From Pseudomonas graminis (GTDB lineage Bacteria > Pseudomonadota > Gammaproteobacteria > Pseudomonadales > Pseudomonadaceae), in the NCBI RefSeq assembly GCF_001705435.1, contig NZ_MDEN01000063.1:124001-188000 (forward strand): a DNA stretch of 64,000 bases. Direction: 5' to 3'. The notes beneath the pieces are model-generated. The model did no database searches and was not told the DNA's origin. It worked only from the letters and a program-made list of their open reading frames with translations. The translations under genes were made by a program, and so were the position numbers. Positions 20,614-29,214 of the stretch are shown here, piece by piece; positions within the stretch are counted from its first letter, which is position 1, and the number at the start of each line of letters is the position of its first letter.

Positions 20614-20642
20614 TGTGTGGCTGAATGCGGTGTTCCGGTTCC
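20614..20642 (-). promoter_or_regulatory. hrp box (HrpL-dependent promoter) of the effector pseudogene
   Basis: On the minus strand GGAACC is followed after 16 bases by CCACACA, matching the HrpL sigma-factor consensus GGAACC-N15/16-CCACNNA. It ends 70 bases before the effector start, a normal distance. The promoter thus appears intact although the gene is broken. Confidence 0.8.
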
Positions 20643-20717
20643 TGTTGGAACGGCGGTATTTGACGGTTTTATTTCAGGGGATGACGATATCGACTCGACG
20701 GAAGTGCTGATTATCGC

Positions 20718-21255
20718 AACCCGCCAAGCCCAGCAGTGCCCTCGAGCCGACGCTTCGAGGTGCACAATGCTGTGAATGCGCTACGCATGCTCAGCGACGC
20801 TAGCCGGCGCAACTTGATAGGCAGATGCGTCAGGGCGCTTATCCGGCGAAAGACATTGCTCGCCGAAGGCGTGGTGCCTGATGGTCTTTTTATTAGCGAG
20901 TTCGCTGTCGCTTTGACGTCGCTGAAACGGCCGGACGTCTTGCTAAAAGTGGGCCGCATGGGGGAGGGCGAACTGCTTGGCGGTAGCGGTTTGGCTGACG
21001 CGACGCCGATGCCGACGAGTTTCTGCGCCCCCACCGAACGCATCATATACTGCGACGACAAGGCCGATCTGGAGTCGTGGCTTGGAGCATCCGGAATTGG
21101 TAGCGGCTTTAGCGGGGCTGCCGACGTTTGGGGCGAAGGCTAGGGCGGCGTTGCGGGAGGCTAATCCCGTGGTGGCTGATGCCAGTGGTTTTCTCAGTTG
21201 GTTGCATATGCCTTTGAGGCGGTTTAAGGTTGTGCGCAGCTTAGGGTCTGAGTAG
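20718..21255 (+). pseudogene. Decayed duplicate of the mechanosensitive channel 3' end
   Basis: This stretch matches the last ~555 bases of the channel gene ending at 15750. Both begin at AACCCGCC, share NALRMLSDA, LAEGVVPD, VGRMGxGELLG and KADLEPWL/KADLESWL, and end with a similar NGFLGWL/SGFLSWL tail and a stop. The copy has base changes throughout and frame breaks (for example after DDKADLESWLG), so it cannot encode the domain. The block between the two copies would be the inserted DNA, or the copy could be the old gene end displaced when an element brought a new one. Confidence 0.75.
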
Positions 21256-21605
21256 TAACAAGCGCTAACAGGCATACCGGTTGGCGAAAATACAGCTATC
21301 GGCAACGGATAAAAACATTCGCAGTCAATTGACGCTTTTCGCCGAGGAGTAGCTTATATATGCGGCTGAATGATTCATCTGAGCGGAGTCAGCGGTCTTA
21401 TGATGTGCATTTCCGTGCCGCAATAGGGGGGAATAGCCTTCGGCCAAGATCGGACTTAAGCCAGAACAGTACGTTCCACGACCTGCGGATATCTAGAATC
21501 CTATGACGCTAATGCGAGCACACTAGGGAATAAGAGTAAGGTGATCACCTTGCTAGAGTCTGGCATTGTGATGTTTCGGGACATGACGCCAATGTGGAGG
21601 GCAAA
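21256..21605. other. Intergenic segment, nothing recognised
   Basis: No gene, RNA or clear repeat is visible in these 350 bases. The last 60 bases before 21606 probably hold the promoter of the next gene; a GGAGGG ribosome site is present at its end. Confidence 0.5.
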
Positions 21606-22448
21606 ATGAAGCCAGAAGTGATTACAAGTTACGAAGAAATTGCCTTGCTGGGTGCGAAAGTCAGGCGGCTTTATGAAGATTTTAACAAAAAGATTCCCGC
21701 GACATCTGATCTAAAAAGATACATTGACTTGTGTGATGGGATAGTCGAAAAGTTTTCTACAATGGAGGAGAAAGAGCTTGTAAGCGTTCATCGCGCTCAG
21801 CGGTTATTTAGCGCGTTAGTTCAGTGCAATGAAAATCTTCAAGATTTAGCCGAGAAGGCCGAGTTGAATCATGCACTTAGCCAAATTGCAGCTAACTCAC
21901 TTGATCCTCGGACTCCAGGCGGATCGCATGCTTTGAACATGATTTTTGAACTTGATTTTCTTCAGTACATTAGGTTTAGAGGATTAGAGGCTCGACTTGG
22001 CGAGCCTGATATTGTTATATCTGCTCCGTTTGGCAACTACTTCGTGGTCTGTAAAACAATCAACTCTTTCAATAACTTGAGTTCAAATCTAGAAAAAGGA
22101 TCTGCTCAGATTACAAGAAATGGTTTTGGGGTTGTCGCTTTGAATCTTGAGCCACATATTTGCTTTGAGGAGCCTTACAAGGCTCGATCTGTGTTTGAAG
22201 TGCGTACAGCTATTGCACGTCATCTTGAGACGTTGTATGAAGGTCATAAAGAGCTGATCAATAATCATCTTTCTTCTGGTGATTTTGACGGAGTGACCCT
22301 TCAGATTTCTTGTATCGCCAAAATAGCTGAAAGCTCCACAGATCTAGATACCGTTACTCATAATGTTTACTACTCTCGACCGAACGTCCAAAGCCGAGAT
22401 TCTCACAACCGGTTCGATGGCTTTAGACAAGCTATGATAGGCCGTTGA
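21606..22448 (+). CDS. Unknown AT-rich protein with a possible degenerate PD-(D/E)xK core
   Basis: A 280-residue soluble protein that I do not recognise. The first 110 residues are helical and charged (KVRRLYEDFNKKIPATSDLK, CNENLQDLAEKAELNHALSQ). The middle holds NMIFELDFLQYIRFRGLEARLGEPDIVI then NYFVVCKT. The spacing of the Glu, of Asp in EPDIV, and of the VxCK strand is like a PD-(D/E)xK nuclease fold with Cys in place of the acidic residue of the ExK motif. GGAGGG lies five bases before the chosen ATG; an ATG 12 bases upstream would add MEGK. Base composition is clearly more AT-rich than the flanking core genes, which suggests transfer. It is next to other island genes and the Lamassu operon. 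Confidence 0.7.
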   Translation: MKPEVITSYEEIALLGAKVRRLYEDFNKKIPATSDLKRYIDLCDGIVEKFSTMEEKELVSVHRAQRLFSALVQCNENLQDLAEKAELNHALSQIAANSLDPRTPGGSHALNMIFELDFLQYIRFRGLEARLGEPDIVISAPFGNYFVVCKTINSFNNLSSNLEKGSAQITRNGFGVVALNLEPHICFEEPYKARSVFEVRTAIARHLETLYEGHKELINNHLSSGDFDGVTLQISCIAKIAESSTDLDTVTHNVYYSRPNVQSRDSHNRFDGFRQAMIGR

Positions 22449-22793
22449 GTGGTGGGTTTGTGAAGCCATACTGAAGGCTTCTTATTAAGTTTACTTTATA
22501 TATATAAGAAACGAGCAAAAGCAAGGCGCGTGCCAGATTTAGATATGGTGATATTATTCTACTTTCATGGGTATTGCGACATATCGATAATCGATGCTCG
22601 CGGCAGAGAAAATGTCGAGGCTGTCCATGCCTAGCGTTAGTGTCCACACATGCTCACCACTCAGATTGGCTGCTTCCGTGCTTTGACGTTCAGAGCTTAA
22701 TGTAGGTTGGAACCGATTCAAGCGATTTTAATGCGAAGGAAAAAGATCTGCCGCCATTTGCCTCGACTATCCAAACCAAAAAGGAGCAATTTA
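22449..22793. other. Intergenic segment, nothing recognised
   Basis: AT-rich, with a TATATATATA run near 22497. No gene-like frame is supported. The end holds the AAGGAG ribosome site of the next gene. Confidence 0.5.
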
Positions 22794-23351
22794 ATGGAAC
22801 CAGCAGTTCAAGGAGCCCTAGTTGGAGCAACTGCAGCTATCATTGGAGTGATTTCAAGTGGTGCTATTCAATGGGGTTTAAAGATATCTGAAGAATCACG
22901 ACGAAAACAAGAAACTGCCGAGCTAATAATATTTTATTGCCGTCGGCTGAGAAGTGTGCTTCGTAAGCTGGGCTCGCAACCAAGTCTATCCAGCCATTTG
23001 GCGCTAGGGATTTCAATCAATGACGATGATGTTGGTGACCTAGACTACGTCCTTAAAGAGCTTGGGACAAAAATACCACAGCTTGCGCTGATAGCCTTCG
23101 ATATCAAAAGAGCACTGAAAAATGTTCAAAGCTATTCCAATCAGTATTGGGATCTACTAGCTTCTCTAAAAAATGGAACTGGAAATCCAAAAGATTTACC
23201 TGTAATTGAGTCGTGGCTTATGATTGATGCGCGACAAGGTAGCATTCAAGCCCACAATGCCATACAGCTTTCATTTGAACAGCTTACAAAGCCGAGAAAA
23301 AAAATAGTTATTCATAAGGTCCGCCTTGATGATACATATAGCTATAAGTGA
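22794..23351 (+). CDS. Small single-pass membrane protein of unknown function
   Basis: 185 residues. An N-terminal hydrophobic segment at about residues 6-27 (GALVGATAAIIGVISSGAIQ) should anchor the protein in the inner membrane, with the rest in the cytoplasm. The remainder is helical (RRKQETAELIIFYCRRLRSV, DIKRALKNVQSYSNQYWDLL) with a basic C-terminus. AAGGAG sits eight bases before the ATG; an upstream in-frame start exists but lacks a ribosome site. No family recognised. It is AT-rich like the gene before it. N-terminally anchored helical proteins of this size occur as membrane effectors or partners in defence islands, but nothing here proves that. Confidence 0.65.
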   Translation: MEPAVQGALVGATAAIIGVISSGAIQWGLKISEESRRKQETAELIIFYCRRLRSVLRKLGSQPSLSSHLALGISINDDDVGDLDYVLKELGTKIPQLALIAFDIKRALKNVQSYSNQYWDLLASLKNGTGNPKDLPVIESWLMIDARQGSIQAHNAIQLSFEQLTKPRKKIVIHKVRLDDTYSYK

Positions 23352-23465
23352 AACCTGTCCCGATGGTGGGTGCGGTCCGTAATACAGAAAATGGGGGCCC
23401 TTTCGACAAGGCTAATCTCACAATATTTTTAGGTTGACTTAATATCTATGTCGCCGTGCTCGAAC

Positions 23466-23538
23466 AAAAAAGGCGGATTTATTTTCTAGAAAAAAAAGGG
23501 TGGTATTTACTAGGTAAAATAAATCCGTTCCCTTATTG
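23466..23538. repeat. Hairpin repeat copy 4 (extended)
   Basis: GGCGGATTTATTTTCTAG on the left and TAAAATAAATCCGTTCCCTT on the right pair as in the other copies, but about 25 extra bases lie between the arms. The element directly abuts the integrase fragment. Confidence 0.7.
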
Positions 23539-23539
23539 C

Positions 23540-23809
23540 TCTCGTCGATACGCTTGCATCGTCAAAGGCTGGGTGAAAGCCGTGGGCCTTGATCCAGCTA
23601 TGTATAGCACCCACACAATGAGACGTACGAAGGCATCACCGATCTATCGCGTTACGAAAAACCTGCGGGCGGTGCAGTTGCTGCTCGGCCACACGAAGCT
23701 GGAGAGCACTGTTCGATACCTGGGGATTGAGGTCGATTACGCCCTAGAGATGGCGGAACAGACTGAGATTGATCATGTGTGGCTGCGGGCGAAGTCAGAC
23801 CTTCGTTAA
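23540..23809 (+). pseudogene. Tyrosine integrase, C-terminal fragment
   Basis: About 90 codons match the end of a tyrosine recombinase. The HxxR box reads THTMRRTKASPIYRVT, followed by the late conserved His and the tyrosine strand NLRAVQLLLGHTKLESTVRYL. The N-terminal and core catalytic parts are absent: recognisable integrase sequence begins (CSRRYACIVKGWVKAVGLD) right after hairpin repeat copy 4. It cannot be active. It is probably the scar of a lost or rearranged element in this block. Confidence 0.75.
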
Positions 23810-23994
23810 CCGGCCAAAAGCAGTCATTTAGAGTCTATAAACTAAAGGGCGATTCAAGGTCGCGCCTGAACTACTGTCTTCATAAAAAACAACCTGGCCG
23901 ATAAAGCTGAGAAGCTGGATCAAAGCTGTCATAGAGCACCTTGTACAGTGAGGGGGATAGGCCGTACTGTTGGAGCAGTTCGGAGAAACAAAGA

Positions 23995-25776
23995 CTATGA
24001 GTCCAGAGTGTTATTGAAATATCCGAGGTACATTGGCTGTTCAAAACCACCGAACTTTGGAAGCCATTCTTCATCCGTCGCACCGTCGATCTCGAAGCGG
24101 TAGCTGGTAGTCGAGAAGATAACCTGAGCATTATTTTTTAAAGCCACTACTTTGAGCTCTTTGATATACGCATCCAGATCCTCTGAGTGAATCTCCTGCT
24201 GCCGAGGGGTATCAAATATCAATGTTCGGAAGGGCGAGATTGGATTGCCGGTGCAGATTTCAAATAGCGCAGCGTGGAACGCGAGCACCGTACGAGCCTT
24301 AGAGCTTCCTTTGATGATCCCAAGCTTCTCAGAGCCAAGAATTGGCTTCAGATCACTGTCGATCTGGATCTCTCTTGAGATATTCTTGGAGTTTAAGATG
24401 TCGAGCCAACGGGCCATTTTCTCGGCTAACGCAAGCTTGAATCGCATTACATCCGGAGATTGCTCTCTGGTTTTTCCGAGAGACTCTAGCTCGTTTTGGA
24501 CCGCCTCTCGCCGATTCAGCAGTTCGAGGTGCTTACCTTCTTGGCTCTTGTATTTCTGTTGTTGACCTTTTTCGAGCTCTAACTCGAAGAGTTCGGAGGC
24601 AATTTTACTGATCGCCTCAATGAACATCTCAATCCCTGCTTCCCGCTCTGCAATCCCTCTCTTTGCGGAAAGATCAGCGATTTGTCCTTCTAGCCAAGTC
24701 ATCTTGGTCTGCAGAGCTTCAGCCTGCTGTATATTCGCGACGGTCACGGCTTCCAGGTCTTTCATCTGATCTTTGAGATAAAGCAGGCTTTTGCCATACG
24801 AGTCAGAGCTAACGAGAAACATCCCACACGAGGGGGTTGTGCATATTTCGCTAAAAGAAATGAATGCACGGCGAGCTTCTTCATTCAAATCCAGAGTTTC
24901 GATTTCGCTTTCGATCTCATCTCGTATTTGAGACGAGCTGCGAATCCTCGACTCTAGGGTAATATGCTGTGAGGCTATCTCTCGGTGCTGGCGACGAAGA
25001 TCGGTAATCAAGAAGTCGAAGCTGTTTAATGTCTCGCTTTTAATGTCCTTGGTCGTCTTTAACTCATCAAGACGAGCTTTGAGTGAGGTAATATCACGCG
25101 CAATATCTGCTTCAAGTCGTGGAGCGGTCGGTAGGTCTTGTCGTAGCCTCTCCATGAGCTTACGGCTATCTGTGATGGTCTTATCTAGGTAGTCGAGCTC
25201 TTTTTTCAGATTGATCGCCTTTTTGGCCGCGTCGAATGAGCTCCTGGCAGGGAGGCCCACGGCTAGGCGAATCATTTCGGAATACTGAGCTTTGATAAAG
25301 CTATGTCGCGGCGGAACGTAATAGTCCGAATAACCGGTGTCCTGGTCTAGATAAAATAGTGGCAGTATCGCCGAGAAATACGGAATTGTAGCGGTATCAC
25401 TATTGGTAGTCAGACGCTCAGATCTTAGGTTCAAGATGCCTAGCATGAACCTGGAAAAGTCTTCATCGTTATAGAAACGATTGATAGTTCTGCCGTCGCT
25501 GCTAACGGTGATGTCGTATTTCTCTCCTACCTTCCGCTCAAAGGAAAGTAAGTTAGTTTTTATATTTACTCGCAGGACGACCTTTCCAGTATTGCGAATG
25601 ATGTCTTCACGAAACTGGACGTCCAATCCGAGACAAAACATGATGGATTGGATTAGCGGTGTTTTCCCACTTCCATTCAGGGCAAATAGCTGAGTAATAG
25701 ATTTACCAAACATCAGCTCTTGAGAGCCCCATCCACCAGCATGGCTTGCAAAGAACTGCAGGGATTCAAATTTCAT
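23995..25776 (-). CDS. lmuB: SMC-like ATPase of a Lamassu/ABC-three-component defence system (LmuB-like)
   Basis: 593 residues with a split ABC-ATPase head. Walker A ALNGSGKTPL is at residues 32-41, the signature-like KGSSKART at 489-496 and Walker B RTLIFDTPRQQE at 517-528. Between them lie two coiled-coil arms (about 185-310 and 335-460) joined by ICTTPSCGMF, whose Cys312 and Cys317 could form a zinc-hook-like tip. In Lamassu, the SMC-like LmuB senses foreign DNA ends or structures and controls the effector. The start overlaps the preceding gene by 11 bases, so the three genes form one operon. The ATPase core looks complete. ABC-3C proteins of other subtypes share this layout, hence the cautious name. 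Confidence 0.83.
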   Translation of the reverse strand: MKFESLQFFASHAGGWGSQELMFGKSITQLFALNGSGKTPLIQSIMFCLGLDVQFREDIIRNTGKVVLRVNIKTNLLSFERKVGEKYDITVSSDGRTINRFYNDEDFSRFMLGILNLRSERLTTNSDTATIPYFSAILPLFYLDQDTGYSDYYVPPRHSFIKAQYSEMIRLAVGLPARSSFDAAKKAINLKKELDYLDKTITDSRKLMERLRQDLPTAPRLEADIARDITSLKARLDELKTTKDIKSETLNSFDFLITDLRRQHREIASQHITLESRIRSSSQIRDEIESEIETLDLNEEARRAFISFSEICTTPSCGMFLVSSDSYGKSLLYLKDQMKDLEAVTVANIQQAEALQTKMTWLEGQIADLSAKRGIAEREAGIEMFIEAISKIASELFELELEKGQQQKYKSQEGKHLELLNRREAVQNELESLGKTREQSPDVMRFKLALAEKMARWLDILNSKNISREIQIDSDLKPILGSEKLGIIKGSSKARTVLAFHAALFEICTGNPISPFRTLIFDTPRQQEIHSEDLDAYIKELKVVALKNNAQVIFSTTSYRFEIDGATDEEWLPKFGGFEQPMYLGYFNNTLDS

Positions 25777-26251
25777 CTAGCTTGGCCTCAATGTCTCGTT
25801 CTTTGCAGATATTTCTATAGGATCTTTTGATGGTTAAGAGCGCCACGCAAAGGTGGCTTTCTTCGCTCATAACTTTGTCTATGAATTTCTTGCCAGGCTC
25901 TGCGGCATCGATCCGAGAGTTGTGTTTGTTAACGACGACCATCCCAGCGTCCTCCAAGAATGTCAGCGCCTTAATTGTTCTTACTCTTAAATTCGCAGAC
26001 CAACCTAGTTCTTGCGTTGAACCCTTGAAACTGGCAATGCTCTGCTCAAAACACTGCCCAACCAACATGCCAATGTCGTTACGCTTGGGCTTTGCTTGGC
26101 TGCGCGCGAGTAAGATTATGGTCAGTGCAATTAACGGGATGTGAAACAAAGTCTCATTGCCCAACACGTCAGACCTGTTTCTTGGCGAATAAGAGAAATT
26201 AAGACTCTGGGACTCAGTGCTCGCTGCAGCCACAGCTTCACGGAAATTCAT
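25766..26251 (-). CDS. lmuC: Middle component of the Lamassu/ABC-3C system (LmuC-like)
   Basis: 161 residues, the size and position of the middle component that links the ATPase and effector in ABC-three-component systems. It includes ALTIILLARSQAKPKRNDIG and a winged-helix-like part (LRVRTIKALTFLEDAGMVVV), ending IKRSYRNICKERDIEAKLDE. Its ATG overlaps the effector stop by four bases, with AGGAGAG a few bases upstream; its end overlaps the ATPase start by 11 bases. Weakly conserved proteins of this type are best identified by context, as here. Confidence 0.75.
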   Translation of the reverse strand: MNFREAVAAASTESQSLNFSYSPRNRSDVLGNETLFHIPLIALTIILLARSQAKPKRNDIGMLVGQCFEQSIASFKGSTQELGWSANLRVRTIKALTFLEDAGMVVVNKHNSRIDAAEPGKKFIDKVMSEESHLCVALLTIKRSYRNICKERDIEAKLDEI

Positions 26252-27402
26252 GAAGACTCTCCTTTCACGATTTCGGACAGTACGGCTCCAAAAACTAACT
26301 CTTCAGTTAGGTCATTGCGGCCTAGTAGCGTGCGAAGATTAGTTGTTAGTTTGACGACCGCGCCTGTTATTGTCTTCATGTCTATTTTTCCGACAGCTAG
26401 GTTATCTGTCAGACTTGTTAATTCATCCATTAGCTGAAGTAGTTTCAGTTCTTGGATTGTGTGCCTGTTAACTCGATACCAAGTTTCCCAGTGCGACTTG
26501 AAGTTTGCAAATGAATTAAGCGTTCCTTCTTTATAGTTGTTTCGCTTCAACACGCGCTGAAGAATCGAAACACTTTTAATAGCATTCGGGTCGCCGCCAT
26601 TTCTGAGGAGATAATAGGCCGGCCGAGAAATGGCAAGGATGTCAAGCATGTCATCAAGGGTCACACTCGCTTTATCATTAAGCATGTCCTCGGTCATGCT
26701 GTGCTTTATTTCTTCTGATGATTTGCTTTCTATTAATGAAAGAAGCTGAATGATTAGAAGCCGAATCTCCTTCGGAGTTAAATTGATTTCACTGTATTTG
26801 TAAATTTGACTATGTGCGCTTGATACGAAGTTGTCGTCGTCCTCGTTCAAAATTTGCTGGCGAGGCACTAGCTTTAGGTGGGACAGGAAGTCGAGAACTT
26901 CTTTGTCGGTCTTTGCTGCCAGACTTGGTGCAAGCTTTTTAGTTTCAGTTATGAGCGTTACCGTGTGCTTGGATACAACATTGCCGGATTGTGCGTCGTT
27001 GACCAATCCTTCAACATCATCATCGAAGTTGATATTCGTTAATATTACGAGAGAGTGGCAGGCGTCACCGAAGTTATCTACGTGCAACAACATCTTGCCG
27101 GCAAAGCTGTTGGGTAAATCGTGGCCATTTTTTTTGGTTTTCTTGATGCCAAATATCTCTAGGATATTGTAAAGATGGTTCTGCTTTGTCTTTGTTTTGA
27201 CCTGTACGAAGCGGTAGTAAATTTCCCCTTCATCCACAAACTTAACCACGTAATCTTCGTGGTAGTCGCAAAAGACTCGCTCAATGGCGCAGTCTTCGAG
27301 CAGTGCCAAGCATTCTAGGCTTGCGGCTTTGAATTGGGCCTTAAATCGGTGAATGGTATCTCTACCGTTCAACTCGCGAGCCTTAACTTCATGAAGTTTC
27401 AT
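26248..27402 (-). CDS. lmuA: Cap4/DUF4297-type nuclease effector of the Lamassu/ABC-3C system (LmuA-like)
   Basis: 384 residues. The N-terminal DUF4297/Cap4 nuclease domain is recognisable: GRDTIHRFKAQFKAASLECL at 13-32, then the acidic HEDYVVKF around 48-55 and the QVKTK strand at 67-71. Together these form a PD-(D/E)xK-like DNA-cleaving site. The C-terminal half is helical and has no named domain; it is expected to bind the LmuB-LmuC complex. In Lamassu-Cap4 systems this nuclease cuts DNA after phage sensing and stops phage spread. It is the first gene of a three-gene leftward operon. The catalytic positions appear intact. Confidence 0.82.
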   Translation of the reverse strand: MKLHEVKARELNGRDTIHRFKAQFKAASLECLALLEDCAIERVFCDYHEDYVVKFVDEGEIYYRFVQVKTKTKQNHLYNILEIFGIKKTKKNGHDLPNSFAGKMLLHVDNFGDACHSLVILTNINFDDDVEGLVNDAQSGNVVSKHTVTLITETKKLAPSLAAKTDKEVLDFLSHLKLVPRQQILNEDDDNFVSSAHSQIYKYSEINLTPKEIRLLIIQLLSLIESKSSEEIKHSMTEDMLNDKASVTLDDMLDILAISRPAYYLLRNGGDPNAIKSVSILQRVLKRNNYKEGTLNSFANFKSHWETWYRVNRHTIQELKLLQLMDELTSLTDNLAVGKIDMKTITGAVVKLTTNLRTLLGRNDLTEELVFGAVLSEIVKGESS

Positions 27403-28119
27403 ATATAGCGCTCAGCGTTCGTTGTCGGATTGGGGCCGGCTATTCTGAACGGTTGAGAAGCGCTGCACTTGCGTGCACCCCCCAAGCGGTTCGGCGGCAC
27501 ACATGGCATTTAGTGAGGTGAGGGGCGTGTACGGATGTGGTCGCGATAGCAACAAGCAGCCGAGCTTGAGTAGCGCGATGTCGTGAGCGCAGATATTCAC
27601 TGTTAGCTTCCATTGCTAAGGACCTTGGGGCTTATGTTCTTTCAGTTAGTGCATCATATGCGGCTGATTGCCATCAGTAAACGATACTGTGCGATCTAGG
27701 TTGCCGTACACAATCTCCTCACTCTGTGTGATAGATGCTTATGTCGGCACTGTCCGGTGCGTTGTACTTGGCAAGACACCGCAGCCCCCTGATCGTACAG
27801 GTGTGCTGTTCGCCATTTGGGATCGTATTTAAGACAAATAGGTGTTTTGTCAGACGTCCGTTTCTGCTCCGCCCTGAGAGGCTGCTTCTGTCCGGAAGCT
27901 GTCTGTCGCGAAGGGCCGCTTCGGGGCGATAACTGCCACTCCAAGGATCGCTAAACAGATACGGCCCAAACCTAAGCGAAGCATCTAGGCACTATTTTTT
28001 CGCAACTGTGCCTGCGCTCAGTCCTACGCACCACATCACCCTCCCCGCACCCCCGCTGGATTCCCCACCGCCAGTGCTCTACATTGCACCATCACCAAAC
28101 ACCCGCCGAGCCTTCAAAA
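27403..28119. other. Intergenic segment at the right border of the accessory block
   Basis: 717 bases between the Lamassu operon and the divergent LD-carboxypeptidase. Several short open frames exist on both strands, but none has a good ribosome site or protein-like composition. The Lamassu promoter should lie in the first 100 bases. No direct repeat, tRNA or hairpin of the island family was seen that would mark the border. Confidence 0.45.
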
Positions 28120-29049
28120 ATGCCTGCCTCCCGCCCAACCCTCCACCCTCAAGTCCTTCGCGCTGGCGACGCCGTGGCGCTGGTGTCCCCAGCCGGCCCG
28201 GTCGCCGAAGCCCGGGTGGAAGCAGCCGTGCGGGAGCTCACCTCCTGGGGATTACGCCCCCGCGTCTACCCCCACGCACTGGACAACATCGGGTTCCTCG
28301 CAGGCAGCGACGCCAATCGCATTTCCGACCTAAACGACGCCCTGGCGGACCCCGAGATCCGCGCCGTGCTCTGCAACCGTGGCGGCTACGGTGTGCAGCG
28401 TATCCTCGGCCAACTCGACTACGACGCCGTCCGCCGCGACCCGAAACTGGTCGTCGGTTTCTCGGACATCACCGCCTTGCACGCCGCACTCTGGACCCAC
28501 ACAGGCCTCGCCACAGTTCACGGCCCAATCGCCGCGCAGCTGGAAAAAGGCGGCATCTTTGCCAGCACGCTCAAGCACGCATTGATGAGCACCGAGCCTT
28601 CCATCATTCATGCCGACCCGGCCGAACCCACTTTCACCGTGCGTACGTCGGGGACGGTGGAGGGCGTCTTGCTTGGTGGCAACTTGAGCATGCTGAGCAC
28701 CTGCATCGGCACGCCGTTCATGCCCGACTTGGAGGGCGCGATCCTGCTGCTCGAAGACGTTGGCGAGCTGGCGTATCGGGTTGACCGCAATATCACTCAC
28801 CTGCTCAATTGCGGGATTCTGCAACGGCTCGGCGGCATCGCGTTAGGTCAGTTCAGCGAGCCGGGTCACGGCAATAATCCGATCCGGCCGCCCGATGTCT
28901 TGATCGAGCGTCTGGGTGATCTGGGCATTCCGGTGCTCGGCGGTCTGTCCATCGGCCATGGCGACCCCAATTTGGCGGTGGCGTTGGGCAGTCGCGCGGT
29001 GCTGGACACCGAGGCGGGCACGCTGACGGTGGCTGCGGCCACGCGCTAG
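28120..29049 (+). CDS. ldcA: LD-carboxypeptidase (peptidase family S66)
   Basis: 309 residues. LdcA removes the terminal D-alanine from murein tetrapeptides in the cytoplasm during peptidoglycan recycling. Family features are LRAGDAVALVSPAGPV, the RGGYG turn, the nucleophile Ser in VGFSDITALHAALW (about residue 110), the Glu in LLLEDVGE and the His in GLSIGHGDPN. These make the Ser-Glu-His triad. The start MPASRPTLHPQVLRAGD is taken; the frame is open 12 codons further up with a His-rich non-conserved lead. MccF-type immunity proteins share the fold, but length and motifs fit LdcA. Confidence 0.87.
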   Translation: MPASRPTLHPQVLRAGDAVALVSPAGPVAEARVEAAVRELTSWGLRPRVYPHALDNIGFLAGSDANRISDLNDALADPEIRAVLCNRGGYGVQRILGQLDYDAVRRDPKLVVGFSDITALHAALWTHTGLATVHGPIAAQLEKGGIFASTLKHALMSTEPSIIHADPAEPTFTVRTSGTVEGVLLGGNLSMLSTCIGTPFMPDLEGAILLLEDVGELAYRVDRNITHLLNCGILQRLGGIALGQFSEPGHGNNPIRPPDVLIERLGDLGIPVLGGLSIGHGDPNLAVALGSRAVLDTEAGTLTVAAATR

Positions 29050-29214
29050 TACGACGATCACCGTTCTGGAAGCGACTTCGATCTAGCTTTTTGCCATCAT
29101 TCTGCCGTCAAGACCTTGTTTTGCCCGTTGGGCATTGCGAATCTCCACGGATATTGATTGGCCGTGCGCGGGTGGCCTTGCCATGTGCGCCCTCAAGCTG
29201 TGGAGCGGAAACTG

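Noticed and set aside
27403..28119. Short frames between Lamassu and ldcA as additional defence genes
   Set aside because: Frames of about 60-80 codons on both strands lack ribosome sites and protein-like composition.
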